From Pseudogulbenkiania sp. (GTDB taxonomy: Bacteria; Pseudomonadota; Gammaproteobacteria; Burkholderiales; Chromobacteriaceae), in assembly GCA_018260425.1 (NCBI GenBank), contig JAGLBD010000040.1, positions 1 to 32,938 of the forward strand: a stretch of 32,938 nucleotides of DNA. Reading direction: 5' to 3'. Positions 16,837 through 26,400 of the stretch are shown piece by piece. The position numbers and the translations under genes were made by a program. The notes beneath the pieces were generated by a model that saw only the letters and a program-made list of their open reading frames with translations, was not told where the DNA came from and searched no databases. Within the stretch, counting starts at the first letter, position 1. Each line of letters begins with the position of its first letter.

Positions 16837-17379
16837 TCAGTGCAGGGTCAGGTATTCGCGGGCGAGCAGGCTGTAGCAACAGTCGTCCATCCAGCTGCCT
16901 TCCAGCAGGCTGTTTTCACGTAGCACGCCGTCAAGATGAAATCCACAGGCTTCGAACAGCTGCCGTGCGTTGGTATTGCCCGACGCGATCACGGCAACCA
17001 GCTTGTGATAATTTTCGTGATGGAGAGCGCGGTGGACGACGGCTTGCAGTGCTTCACCGGCATAGCGGCGGCGCTGGTACTCGGGAAGCAGCAACAGACC
17101 CAGTTCGGCGCGCATGTCGCGGGTCGAGTCGGTGCGCAGGCCAACCAGACCGATACGGTTGCCGCTGTCGCGTTCTTCGATGATCAAGGTCAGCCAGTTG
17201 ATGCCTTCTTTATCCCAGGGCTGGATCCGTTCTTCGAACAGGGCATCGACGATGTCGTCCGGCAAGGGTTGGGTAATCAGCCGCATGACCTCCGGACTTT
17301 GATAAAGCCGGCCAAACAAGTCACGGTCATCCGGCGAGATGGGCCGGAGTGTCAGACGATCAGTGTAGAGAGTGAACAT
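16837..17379 (-). CDS. GNAT-family N-acetyltransferase
   Basis: A 180-residue acetyl-CoA-dependent acetyltransferase of the RimJ/RimL-like branch. It opens with LYTDRLTLRPISPDDRDLF and has the acyl-CoA pyrophosphate-binding region in LLPEYQRRRYAGEAL (about 115-129), followed by KLVAVIASGNTNARQLFEACGF. Substrate unknown: candidates are protein N-termini, polyamines or small amines. No clear Shine-Dalgarno precedes the ATG at 17379. Just upstream is an 8-bp inverted repeat GAATCGCA/TGCGATTC (17384-17391, 17403-17410) that could be regulatory. It is the first gene of a two-gene unit with the HD hydrolase. Confidence 0.9.
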   Translation of the reverse strand: MFTLYTDRLTLRPISPDDRDLFGRLYQSPEVMRLITQPLPDDIVDALFEERIQPWDKEGINWLTLIIEERDSGNRIGLVGLRTDSTRDMRAELGLLLLPEYQRRRYAGEALQAVVHRALHHENYHKLVAVIASGNTNARQLFEACGFHLDGVLRENSLLEGSWMDDCCYSLLAREYLTLH

Positions 17380-17417
17380 GAGGGAATCGCAAGAGTCGAT
17401 GCTGCGATTCTATGCTG

Positions 17418-17445
17418 AAAGCCGCCATCTGGCGAGATGGCGGCT
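17418..17445 (-). terminator. Probable terminator hairpin after psuG
   Basis: A perfect 11-bp stem AGCCGCCATCT (17420-17430)/AGATGGCGGCT (17435-17445) with loop GGCG lies 14 bases beyond the psuG stop. On the minus strand only TTT follows, so termination may be inefficient and some readthrough into the GNAT gene is possible. Confidence 0.6.
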
Positions 17446-17458
17446 ATGACATTTGCAA

Positions 17459-18379
17459 TCAGTGTGCCGAGAATTCCACAGCGATGGCCGACGCCAGTCG
17501 TGCGTTGTTCATGACCAGCTGGATATTGGAGGCCAGACTGTTGCCACCGGTCAGTTCGCAGACGCGGGCCAGCAGGAACGGTGTCGATTCCTTGCCTTTG
17601 ATGCCCTGGGCGGTTGCTTCGGTCAGCGCTTGCTCGATGGCGGCGTCGATAACCTCACGCGGCATGGCATATTCTTCCGGGATCGGGTTGGTGATGACCA
17701 TGCCACCCTTGAGATCCAGGTCCCATTTGGCCTTCATTGCGGCGGCGATCTCTGCCGGCTCGTCCAGACGGTAGTCGACCTTGAAGTCGCTGTCGCGGGT
17801 GAAGAACGCCGGCAGTTTCTCGGTGCGGTAGCCAACGACCGGGACACCTTGAGTCTCGAGGTATTCCAGGGTCAGGCCGAGATCGAGGATGGACTTGGCA
17901 CCGGCGCACACTACGGCAACCGGGGTCTGGGCCAGTTCTTGCAGGTCGGCGGAAATGTCGAAGCTGGTTTCGGCGCCACGATGCACACCACCAATACCGC
18001 CGGTTGCGAACACACGAATACCGGCCATGGCAGCGATGATCATCGTTGAGGCTACCGTGGTGGCACCATTGGCTTTCTTGGCGACCGTGAACGGAATGTC
18101 GCGACGGCTGACTTTACCGACTTCGCGGCCATTCTTGCCGAGCAGTTCGATCTCTTCGTGGGTCAGGCCCGCCTTCAGTCGGCCATTGATAATGGCGATA
18201 GTGGCCGGCGTTGCGCCGTGGCGACGAATTTCTTCTTCTACCTTGATCGCCATGGCGACGTTGTCCGGGTAGGGCATGCCGTGGGAAATAATGGTGGATT
18301 CGAGTGCAACAACCGGTTTACCGGCAGCGATGGCGGCAGCGACGTCGGGATGAATGTCGAGGTAGGTGTGCAGAGTCAT
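17459..18379 (-). CDS. psuG: Pseudouridine-5'-phosphate glycosidase
   Basis: A 306-residue enzyme that splits the C-C glycosidic bond of pseudouridine 5'-phosphate into uracil and ribose 5-phosphate. Glu27 (VALESTIISHG), Lys89 (GKVSRRDIP) and Lys162 (CAGAKSILD) line up at a constant offset of 4 with Glu31, Lys93 and Lys166 of the E. coli enzyme, where the last lysine forms the covalent intermediate. The glycine-rich FATGGIGGVHRG and terminal GGNSLASNIQLV segments are also present. It follows the kinase gene by 3 bases in the same operon, giving the complete kinase-then-glycosidase route of pseudouridine salvage. No dedicated transporter gene is adjacent. Confidence 0.96.
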   Translation of the reverse strand: MTLHTYLDIHPDVAAAIAAGKPVVALESTIISHGMPYPDNVAMAIKVEEEIRRHGATPATIAIINGRLKAGLTHEEIELLGKNGREVGKVSRRDIPFTVAKKANGATTVASTMIIAAMAGIRVFATGGIGGVHRGAETSFDISADLQELAQTPVAVVCAGAKSILDLGLTLEYLETQGVPVVGYRTEKLPAFFTRDSDFKVDYRLDEPAEIAAAMKAKWDLDLKGGMVITNPIPEEYAMPREVIDAAIEQALTEATAQGIKGKESTPFLLARVCELTGGNSLASNIQLVMNNARLASAIAVEFSAH

Positions 18380-18382
18380 GCT

Positions 18383-19474
18383 TCAGTCCTTTTTTTCCAG
18401 AAAAGTCGTAACGGCGCGAGCCGACAAAGAGGGATTGTTGGTCGAGGGACAGGTCAGGGTGAGCGCAGCGCAGCCGATGGCAAAGCGCAGGCTGTCGGCA
18501 AAACTTTCGTTGCTCAACCAGCCGGCAGCAAGACCGGCCATCAAGGCATCGCCGGCCCCGGTGGCATTGACGACGGTGACAGGCGGGGGCGCAAGCCAGC
18601 CGGATTCTCCGTCGGCCTCACTGAAAAAGATCCCTTCGGCAGCGAGGCTCAATACGATGCGGGTGACACCGGCTTCATGGAACCAGCGGGCCACCGCCGG
18701 TGCGTCGGACGGGCTCGCCAAGGGCAATCCCGACAAGGCTTCGGCTTCGATGCGGTTGGGTTTCAGGGTGTGGATGCTGGATAGCCACGGACGAATGCGT
18801 TCGGCCTTGAAGGCCGACACGGTATCGACGAATACCGGGATGTTCTCGCTGTGCGCAAACAGCCAGGCCAGTGACTCGGCTTCCAGGTTGGTATCCAGAA
18901 TGACCAGTCCGGCGTGTCGGATCAGTTCGCGGTGCGCGGCCAGTCGTTCGGGCGTCAGACGCTCGAGGATGCTCATATCGTTGAAGGCGATGGCCATATC
19001 GCCATCCGGGCCATGCAGCGACAGATAGGTCGAGGTCGCGGCATCGGGCAGTACGGTGACCGCACGGGTGTCCACCCCGGCGCGCTGGGTGGTTTCCAGT
19101 AGGGAGCGGCCATACAGGTCGTCGCCGACGGCGGTGAGCAGATGACACTCCTGTCCCAGCCGGGCCAGGTTTTCCGAGATGTTGCGGGCCACGCCACCGG
19201 GAGAGCACCGGACATTGCCGGGATTGGAGTCGCCAAAGCGTAGCGGGTTTGCCGTGGTGCCGCAGATATCCATGTTGGCCCCGCCAGCCACTACGGCATA
19301 GCGTTGCCGGGCAAGAATATACCCTTTGCCACGGATAAAGCCTTTCTGCACCAAGTTCATGATATGCCCGGCGATGGCAGAGCGGCTGATGCCGAGCCGG
19401 TCCGCCAGCACTTGCTGGGGAATCAGCGGATCTTCGCGCAGTAGCGCGAGTATTTCTCGTTCACGCGATGTCAT
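18383..19474 (-). CDS. psuK: Pseudouridine kinase (PfkB family) with N-terminal helix-turn-helix
   Basis: A 363-residue two-part protein. Residues 1-55 form a winged helix (REREILALL, QQVLADRLGISRSAIAGHI, GFIRGKGYIL). Residues 60-355 are a PfkB-type sugar kinase with the N-terminal GGANMDICG signature and the C-terminal NATGAGDALMAGLAAG motif containing the catalytic Asp. It should phosphorylate pseudouridine to the substrate of psuG, its operon partner. The same HTH-kinase architecture occurs in E. coli YeiI, while E. coli PsuK lacks the HTH. The start is ATG 19474; a TTG three codons earlier is also in frame. No Shine-Dalgarno is visible. A perfect dyad directly upstream may be its own operator, making the kinase a possible autoregulator. 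Confidence 0.9.
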   Translation of the reverse strand: MTSREREILALLREDPLIPQQVLADRLGISRSAIAGHIMNLVQKGFIRGKGYILARQRYAVVAGGANMDICGTTANPLRFGDSNPGNVRCSPGGVARNISENLARLGQECHLLTAVGDDLYGRSLLETTQRAGVDTRAVTVLPDAATSTYLSLHGPDGDMAIAFNDMSILERLTPERLAAHRELIRHAGLVILDTNLEAESLAWLFAHSENIPVFVDTVSAFKAERIRPWLSSIHTLKPNRIEAEALSGLPLASPSDAPAVARWFHEAGVTRIVLSLAAEGIFFSEADGESGWLAPPPVTVVNATGAGDALMAGLAAGWLSNESFADSLRFAIGCAALTLTCPSTNNPSLSARAVTTFLEKKD

Positions 19475-19475
19475 G

Positions 19476-19510
19476 GCAAACAAAAGTTGGTTATATAAAC
19501 ATTTGTTTGC
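19476..19510 (-). promoter_or_regulatory. Candidate psuKG operator around a TATATA -10
   Basis: A perfect 9-bp inverted repeat GCAAACAAA (19476-19484) and TTTGTTTGC (19502-19510) is separated by 17 bases that contain the AT-rich TTATATAA, a plausible -10 on the minus strand. The dyad ends one base from the psuK start codon. A repressor bound here would cover the promoter, and the message would have a very short leader. No good -35 is seen. Confidence 0.6.
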
Positions 19511-19653
19511 ATTCTAGGACGATTTGCTGCACATGACAAGCTGCACGATGTTATGGCTATCGCGGCGATAAAAACTATTCAATGGAAGAGGGAGGGTTTG
19601 CCGGTTATCGTTAATTAACCCCGCCGTGAGCGGTGAGCTTAGGAGAACACATC

Positions 19654-19872
19654 ATGAAACAAGCGACATCCACCGTGAACACTCCCTTGTATGCTGCCAC
19701 CTGTGACGAGGCACGCAGCATGGCACTGGCGTTGGCACAACGCGCTTTGCAGGAAACCGGAAGTGGGGAAGAGGCCTTGGTGCGGCTGGCGGCGATAGAG
19801 TTCGCCACCCTTGCTGCCGCCAACCACTATTGGGAGGAGCGCGGGACACCCGCCTGGGCGGCCCGCCATTGA
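19654..19872 (+). CDS. Small uncharacterised protein, convergent with dnaE
   Basis: A 72-residue protein starting MKQATSTVNTPLYAATCDEA and ending GTPAWAARH. It has a strong ribosome site (AGGAGA, 19641-19646) 7 bases before the ATG. Helical Ala/Leu-rich sequence occupies residues 18-60; there is no membrane segment, signal peptide or recognised motif. Its stop lies 4 bases from the end of dnaE on the opposite strand, with no terminator between them. The 179 bases upstream, shared with divergent psuK, hold the palindromes GTTAATTAAC (19608-19617) and TATCGC/GCGATA. Function unknown. Confidence 0.7.
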   Translation: MKQATSTVNTPLYAATCDEARSMALALAQRALQETGSGEEALVRLAAIEFATLAAANHYWEERGTPAWAARH

Positions 19873-19876
19873 AGCA

Positions 19877-22800
19877 TTACCACATGACTTTGACGCAGGC
19901 GGTGCCCAGCCATTCGCGCAATCCGGACAGCAGGCCATCGTCGAGTCGCACCCCCCACGCCGGAGGCAGCATCAATTCGCCGCGTGCCTTGCCGTTGTTG
20001 TACTGGATGCGAACCGGACACCCGGCGTCCTCGCTGCGGTACGGGCTCATCAGGGCACGCAGGCGGGCAACGTCTACATCTCCCTCAAGTGAAATCCACA
20101 GGAAGCGCGCATAGCGACTGCGCGCTTCGCCCAACTCATAGATTTTGTCCGCAATGATGCGCAGGCCACCCGAGAAGTCGTCATTGCTGACCTTGCCTTC
20201 GATGATCAAGACGGTATCTTCCCGCAGTCGGGCGCGGTTGGCATCGAATACCTCGGAAAAGACACTCACCTCCAGCTTGGTGCTGGCATCATCCAGCTGG
20301 ATGAACGCCATCTTGCCGCGATTGCCGACTTTGGTGCGAATGCCGGTGACAAAACCTGCCAGCAGCTGCGGTTCCTTGCGTGGCGATAGCCGGTTCAGCG
20401 GTGTCTTGATGAAGCCGCGTACTTCGCGTTCGTAAGCGGTAAAAGGGTGCCCCGACAGGTAGTAGCCGATGGCAAGCTTTTCTTCGGCAAGCTGGCTGGC
20501 CTGATCCCAAGGCCGGATGTCGACCATCTCGACCCCCGGCGCCGTGCCGTCGTCGAACATGTCGAACAAGCCACCCTGATTGGCATTGGCAGCTTCCTGC
20601 TCGGCGGATTCGAGACACAGGGCGACGTTGCCGAACAGCTTGGCGCGGTTCTTTTCAATGGCGTCGAATGCGCCTGCCCGGATCAGGGCCTCGATGACCC
20701 GTTTGTTGACGACCTTCTTGTCGGTGCGACGGCAGAAGTCGAATAGATCGGTGAACGGACCGCTCTCTTCGCGAATCCGCACGATATGGTCAACTGCCGC
20801 TTCGCCGGTGCCCTTGATGGCGCCCAGTGCGTAACGAATGTGGCGACGGTCCACCGGGACGAAGCGGTAGAAGGATTCGTTGACATCCGGCGGCAGGAAG
20901 ACCAGTTTGTTGGCCAGCGAGTCATCGTAAAACACCTTGAGCTGGTCAGTATTGTCCAGTTCCGACGACATTGTTGCCGCCATGAAGGCGGCGGTGTGGT
21001 GCGCTTTCAGCCACGCGGTCTGATAGGCGACCACGGCATAGGCGGCGGTGTGAGACTTGTTGAAGCCGTACTCGGCAAACTTTGCCATCAGGTCGAACAG
21101 ATGTTCGGCCAGTTCCTGCTGGTAGCCTTTTTTCAGGGCACCTTCGACAAACATGCCGCGGTGCTTGGCCATTTCCTCGGCCTTTTTCTTACCCATCGCC
21201 CGGCGCAGCATGTCGGCGCCACCGAGCGTGTAGCCACCGATGATCTGGGAGATCTGCATCACCTGCTCTTGATACACGATCACGCCATAAGTCGGATCAA
21301 GGCAGGCCGTCAGGTCGGGGTGGAAGTAGTCCACGGCCTGTTTGCCGGCCTTACGCAGGATGAAGTCGTCCACCATGCCGGAACCCAGCGGGCCCGGACG
21401 GTACAGGGCCAATACGGCGATGATGTCTTCGAAGCGGTCGGGACGCAGCTTTTCCAGCAGGCGCTTCATGCCGTCCGATTCCAGCTGGAATACCGCCGTG
21501 GTATTGGCTTCCTGCAACACCTTGTAGGCGGCCGGGTCGGTGAATTCCAGAAGGTTGAGATCGGTGGTGAAGGCCGGGTCGAGGTCTTTGATGTAGCGGA
21601 CCGCCAGATCGATAATGGTCAGGTTGCGCAGACCCAGAAAGTCGAACTTCACCAGACCGATCTGTTCTACGTCATCCTTGTCGTACATCGATACCGGTAC
21701 GGCATCTTCACCACTGGCCTGATACAGGGGACAGAAATCGGTGAGTTTGCCCGGGGCAATCAACACCCCGCCGGCGTGCATGCCGATGTTGCGGGTCAGG
21801 CCTTCCAGTTTCTTGGCCAGTTCCCACAGTTGCCGCACTTCTTCTTCGTTTTCCAGCCGCTCGCGCAGCACCGGTTCCATGGAGACGGCGTCGTCCAGAC
21901 TGTACTGTTTGCCCGGGGCGGCCGGGATCAACTTGGAGAGTTGGTCACAGAACATGTAGGGGAGGTCGAGCACCCGGCCCACGTCCCGTACCACCGCCTT
22001 GGCGGCCATGGTACCGAAGGTGGCGATCTGGCTCACGGCCTCGGCACCATACGCCTGGCGGACATATTCAATGACCCGGTAGCGGTTGTCCTGACAGAAG
22101 TCGACGTCGAAGTCAGGCATGGACACCCGTTCGGGGTTCAGGAAACGCTCGAACAGCAGGGCATAGGCCAGCGGGTCGATGTCGGTAATGCCCAGCGAGT
22201 AGGCTACCAGCGAGCCGGCACCCGAACCCCGTCCCGGTCCAACCGGACAGCCATTGTTCTTGGCCCAGTTGATGAAGTCCGCCACGATAAGGAAGTAGCC
22301 CGGGAAGCCCATCTGGATGATGGTATCGGTCTCGAACTTCAGGCGGTCTTCATAGCGCTGGCGATTCGCTTCCCGCTCTGCTTCATCGGGGAACAGTGCC
22401 GCCAGCCGGATTTCCAGACCGTCCTTGGCGCGCGCCACCAGAAAATCGTCCAGCGTCATGCCATCCGGCGTCGGGAAGTCGGGCAGATAGTTGGTGCCCA
22501 GATTGACGGTGATATTGGCGCGCTTGGCAATGAGCACCGAGTTGGCCAGTGCTTCCGGGATATCGGCAAAGCGCTGCACCATTTCCTCGGCGGAGAGGAA
22601 ATACTGGCACTCGGAAAAGTTCTTCGGCCGACGTTTGTCGGCCAGCGTATAGCCTTCGGAGATACAGACCCGTGCTTCATGGGCCTTGAAGTCGTCCGGG
22701 TCCATGAACTGAACCGGATGCGTGGCCACCACCGGCAAGCCGGTTTCGCCAGCCAGCCATACCGTTTGCAGTACCACACTTTCGATTTGCGGGTTTTCGA

Positions 22801-23320
22801 CGCGCTGCAGTTCGAGGTAGAAACTGCCCGGGAACAGGTTTTCCCAATGGCGTGCCCGCGCGATCGCTTCGTCGCGCTGGCCATTGGCCAATGCCATGCC
22901 GACATCGCCCATATGCGCGCCGGACAAGCAGATCAGGTGACGGTTGTCACCGTTTTCCAGCCAGCTTTTGCGGATTTCCGCGCGGCCACGGTATTGGTTG
23001 GTGGTAAAGGCTTGCGCCAGCAACTCACACAAACGCAGATAACCATCCCGGTTTTTGGCGGTCAGCAGCAAGCGGAACGGCTTGTCGCGATCGTCTTCAT
23101 TTTCCAGCCAGACATCGCAGGAGACGATGGGTTTGACACCGACACCGCGGCAGGCCTTGTAAAACTTGACCATGCCGAAAATGTTCATCAGGTCGGACAT
23201 GCCCAGTGCCGGCATGCCTTGCGCCGCGGCACGTTCTACCGCGTCGTCGAGGCGCACGATGCCGTCTGAGATGGAAAACTCGGAATGGAGTCGAAGGTGG
23301 ATAAAGCGTGGTTCGTTCAT
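19877..23320 (-). CDS. dnaE: DNA polymerase III alpha subunit
   Basis: The 1147-residue catalytic subunit of the replicative polymerase (E. coli 1160). The N-terminal PHP domain begins FIHLRLHSEFS (residues 6-16). The palm carries VGPGRGSGAGSLVAYSLG and the catalytic acidic motif PDFDVDFCQDNR (about 400-412). A helix-hairpin-helix-containing fingers/duplex-binding region follows. The sliding-clamp-binding motif QGGLFD is at about 915-920. An OB-fold follows (VLIIEGKVSNDDFSGG), with a short C-terminal tail-binding domain. It is a single-copy essential gene in most betaproteobacteria. The start is ATG 23320. No terminator is visible in the 4 bases before the convergent small gene. Confidence 0.98.
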   Translation of the reverse strand: MNEPRFIHLRLHSEFSISDGIVRLDDAVERAAAQGMPALGMSDLMNIFGMVKFYKACRGVGVKPIVSCDVWLENEDDRDKPFRLLLTAKNRDGYLRLCELLAQAFTTNQYRGRAEIRKSWLENGDNRHLICLSGAHMGDVGMALANGQRDEAIARARHWENLFPGSFYLELQRVENPQIESVVLQTVWLAGETGLPVVATHPVQFMDPDDFKAHEARVCISEGYTLADKRRPKNFSECQYFLSAEEMVQRFADIPEALANSVLIAKRANITVNLGTNYLPDFPTPDGMTLDDFLVARAKDGLEIRLAALFPDEAEREANRQRYEDRLKFETDTIIQMGFPGYFLIVADFINWAKNNGCPVGPGRGSGAGSLVAYSLGITDIDPLAYALLFERFLNPERVSMPDFDVDFCQDNRYRVIEYVRQAYGAEAVSQIATFGTMAAKAVVRDVGRVLDLPYMFCDQLSKLIPAAPGKQYSLDDAVSMEPVLRERLENEEEVRQLWELAKKLEGLTRNIGMHAGGVLIAPGKLTDFCPLYQASGEDAVPVSMYDKDDVEQIGLVKFDFLGLRNLTIIDLAVRYIKDLDPAFTTDLNLLEFTDPAAYKVLQEANTTAVFQLESDGMKRLLEKLRPDRFEDIIAVLALYRPGPLGSGMVDDFILRKAGKQAVDYFHPDLTACLDPTYGVIVYQEQVMQISQIIGGYTLGGADMLRRAMGKKKAEEMAKHRGMFVEGALKKGYQQELAEHLFDLMAKFAEYGFNKSHTAAYAVVAYQTAWLKAHHTAAFMAATMSSELDNTDQLKVFYDDSLANKLVFLPPDVNESFYRFVPVDRRHIRYALGAIKGTGEAAVDHIVRIREESGPFTDLFDFCRRTDKKVVNKRVIEALIRAGAFDAIEKNRAKLFGNVALCLESAEQEAANANQGGLFDMFDDGTAPGVEMVDIRPWDQASQLAEEKLAIGYYLSGHPFTAYEREVRGFIKTPLNRLSPRKEPQLLAGFVTGIRTKVGNRGKMAFIQLDDASTKLEVSVFSEVFDANRARLREDTVLIIEGKVSNDDFSGGLRIIADKIYELGEARSRYARFLWISLEGDVDVARLRALMSPYRSEDAGCPVRIQYNNGKARGELMLPPAWGVRLDDGLLSGLREWLGTACVKVMW

Positions 23321-23468
23321 CCGGGCATTCTAGCAGATCAGGCGTGTTTGCCGCATGGGCGATTATAGGGTTTCAACACACGGAATGAGCGATTTTTGAA
23401 AGTCTCCGCCACCGTTCGCAACCTACCCTGCAGGGGCTGATGACAGGCTTCCACACCGAGGAGACGAC

Positions 23469-26400
23469 ATGCCTTTTAAATTACCTGAATTTCACAAGAA
23501 AACCCATTCCGTTACCAAAAAGGCTGATTCCCCTGCCACTAGTGCCGGGCAAGCAGCCGGTCTTGCTGAGCAACTTGGTGCCGCCGGTAATTCCCCGAAT
23601 TTGCCTGTAGTGCAGCAAACGGGGGAAGCACCCGGGGGCAATACCCTGCTCCGTGCCGCCGTGCAGGTTATGCTGATGGATTACATGAAGGATCATGTAC
23701 AAGTAAGAGACAACTTTAGTCTTAATGAAAAACGGGTCGCGCTTGTCGCCCCTCTTTTCAACAAAAGCGCGGCCGATTTCACGAAATTTCTGAATGGCAA
23801 GCGCACGACAGAGCTTTGGCTGAAGCCGGGAACGACGGAACAATTCGGGGAGTTTTTGAGCCGGTTTGTCGATACGGTGAATCGGGCTTCGCAACATGGC
23901 CGGCATGATATCTACCGGAAACGGGACTGCCTGAACCTGGTCAATTCCATGATCAACACGTTTAACCAGCAGCAGACGGAAGGGCGTCTGGTCCTGAGTA
24001 ACGAAGGTAGCAACCAAAGTCCCGAGGTCGTTTGGCAAGCAAACGCCCCGGTGGCCGCGGTGCTCGTTACGGCCGGGCCGGCCACTGCAACTGCAGAATC
24101 GGGCACATCGTCAACCTCGCCTGAGGCTGGCAAGGTGCCACCAAAGAAGCCTCCCAGAGCAAAAGTAGGTGTCTCCTTCAATAACACAATAGCCTCCAAT
24201 GCCCCGGTTTCCTCTGCGCAAGCGCCGAACGGATCGACGCCTGTTGCGCCGGCTACTCAGCCCGCTGTGATTTCGCCAACACCGCCGCAGTTTCAACGCG
24301 CTGCCCCCCCCCCTGCAATGCAGCGGCCTCTCGACAGGACGGTTTTGTCAACGATCCAGGAAACCAGTGATCCGGAGAGGGAGGAACTGGCCAACAAGGT
24401 GCTCGCTGTTTTGCAGGACTATCTGACTACGCCGGGTTTGCATTCGGTGGGCAGGCACCGCGAGCAGTTGTTACGTGATTTGGCCTTTGAGCAGCGCGAC
24501 CATTCCGGCCAGCCATGGCGCATTGGCGACTTCCTTGCTTTGGGCGAGGATAATCAATTGAGATGGACGACGGAGCCGTCCCTGAAACAGTTGGATTCCT
24601 TGCCCGGTGCTCTGCGCAAGTCCGGACACCGTGGCAAATACAGTCCCTTGCTCGATCGTTTGTCCAAGGCGATTGCGGCAAGCCGGACCTCCGTTGCCCC
24701 TCCCGACGCCGGGCGGTTTGTCGCCCCAGCCATGCCTTTGGCGGGGACGGTCAATGCCGGGCCGTACACATCAGCGCTGAAAGTATTTGAGAACTATTTG
24801 CAGACCCCGAAGGGGCGCCAGCGCCTGCAGCAGGACTTCTCGAAGAGCTGGATTGATCGTGATGGGGTTGAACGGAGGCTAGGGGAGTTTATTCGGGTGG
24901 AAGGTCCGCGGGTGACGTGGGCGGGTTCCCCCACTGCAGATGATCTGAAGGAGGTGTTCAATGGCTGCAGGGCATTAGGGCATAGCGACAAAGGACGGTT
25001 GTTGCCGGGATTGCAGCAGGTTCTCGGCCAAGCGGGGGTTGCCGTTGGCGTTGACGAAAAAGTCATCGGCAGGATCGCCGGTAACGTGACGTCCCGTCCT
25101 CTGTTGAAAAATGCCATTCAGGACTTCCTGCGACAGCTGCTGTCAGGGGCGCCCTTGAGCGAGGATAGCCCGGAGATTGTCGCCCTGGTGTCTGCCTATG
25201 CTGATCAGGAAATGGCACGGCTTGGCGTAGACGAGGAGCTAAGCAAAAACTACCGTCCTGACGATTGGAAAATTCACTACGGGCGCAGATTAGGCTTTCT
25301 CCCACATCGCACCTCTGAAGAAGTGAGAAGTCGCACCAAGAAGATCACCCTGGAGCGGGAGCGTCTCGCTGCTCTGGCCAATCGCTTTGTCCGTCAGGGG
25401 ACGGGGACGGACAGGTTCCTCGATATGCTCGAAAGATTGTTTGGCGAGTTGCACAAGTCGAACTCTCCCGTGGTGAAAAACCTTCACCCGCAGCGCTTGC
25501 CGCAGCAGAAGGATGTCTTGCTTCAGGCCTTCCAGGTGAAATGGGGTGATCGTTATGGGCAGTGGGCTAATGCCGCCGAATCCGAGTTTGCCCGCCGGCT
25601 GGAGGCTTCGCAGCAGGCTTTTTCTGCCTCGCAGCTAGGAAAAATCAAGAAGCCAGCCAAGTATCAGGCGGCTCAGGATAAGGTGGATCAGGCATTTGCC
25701 GGTGATGATAACGAGAGCAAGCAATTGCATACGGCCTTCGGGGACGTGGTCAACCGGCTCCCGATAAGTGAGCCAATGAAGATGGCGCTTCGGCGGCAGT
25801 TGCAAGAAAACAGGGTGCAGCTGGCGCAACGTCAAGACGATAGCCTTGACGGGTTGGCCGCCTCATTCAGCAACGGTCTGAAGACGATTTCTGCGGGAAG
25901 TAAAATTGAATTTGCCCGGCAAATCCGTGCCCGTGAAAACGAGGCCACGAATCAGCTGGAGGCAATGTTGCGCAATAAAATGAGCAAAGAGCCTGAGAAA
26001 TCGGCCGAGCATAAGTTAGCGCATGCCAAAGCCGTTGCCACTGTAAAAGCCGAGGCGCTACATGCGCTCAAGACCATAAAACAACAACCCTTTTCGTTCA
26101 AGAGCTTTGTGAAAGGGCTGTCGTTCAAGGGGCCGCTGCGCAGCATTGCCACGGTGTTGGGGGGCGGGCTGTCGCTGGTCGGGCTGGTGGCGATGGCCTT
26201 GCCGTCGGCGCAAGTTCTTGCCATCGTGTGTTTGATTGGCGGTTCCGGCTTGCTGACCTATGGCGTGGGCGGGGCGGTACTGGCAAGTCTCGCCAGCACC
26301 GGTCATTCGGTGGAAAGAGCCTTTATCACGCTGGGTGCTCGCTGGGAAGCGTACCGAGCCGAGCGTCGCTACCAGAAACTTCTGCGCCAGAGTGAGAGGG

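Noticed and set aside
17384-17410. Inverted repeat GAATCGCA/TGCGATTC before the GNAT gene as a terminator
   Set aside because: No T-run on either strand; the 11-bp hairpin at 17420-17445 is the better candidate for the psuG end. Kept only as a possible regulatory dyad.
20786-23269. Very long open frame antisense to dnaE (about 827 codons)
   Set aside because: It mirrors the codon pattern of dnaE in a GC-rich genome, has His/Gln/Val-rich composition with no domain, and no ribosome site. dnaE on the other strand is unmistakable.
23262-23271. A copy resembling the Neisseria DNA uptake sequence (GCCGTCTGA)
   Set aside because: A single imperfect hit inside dnaE; no enrichment seen in the window, so chance is enough.
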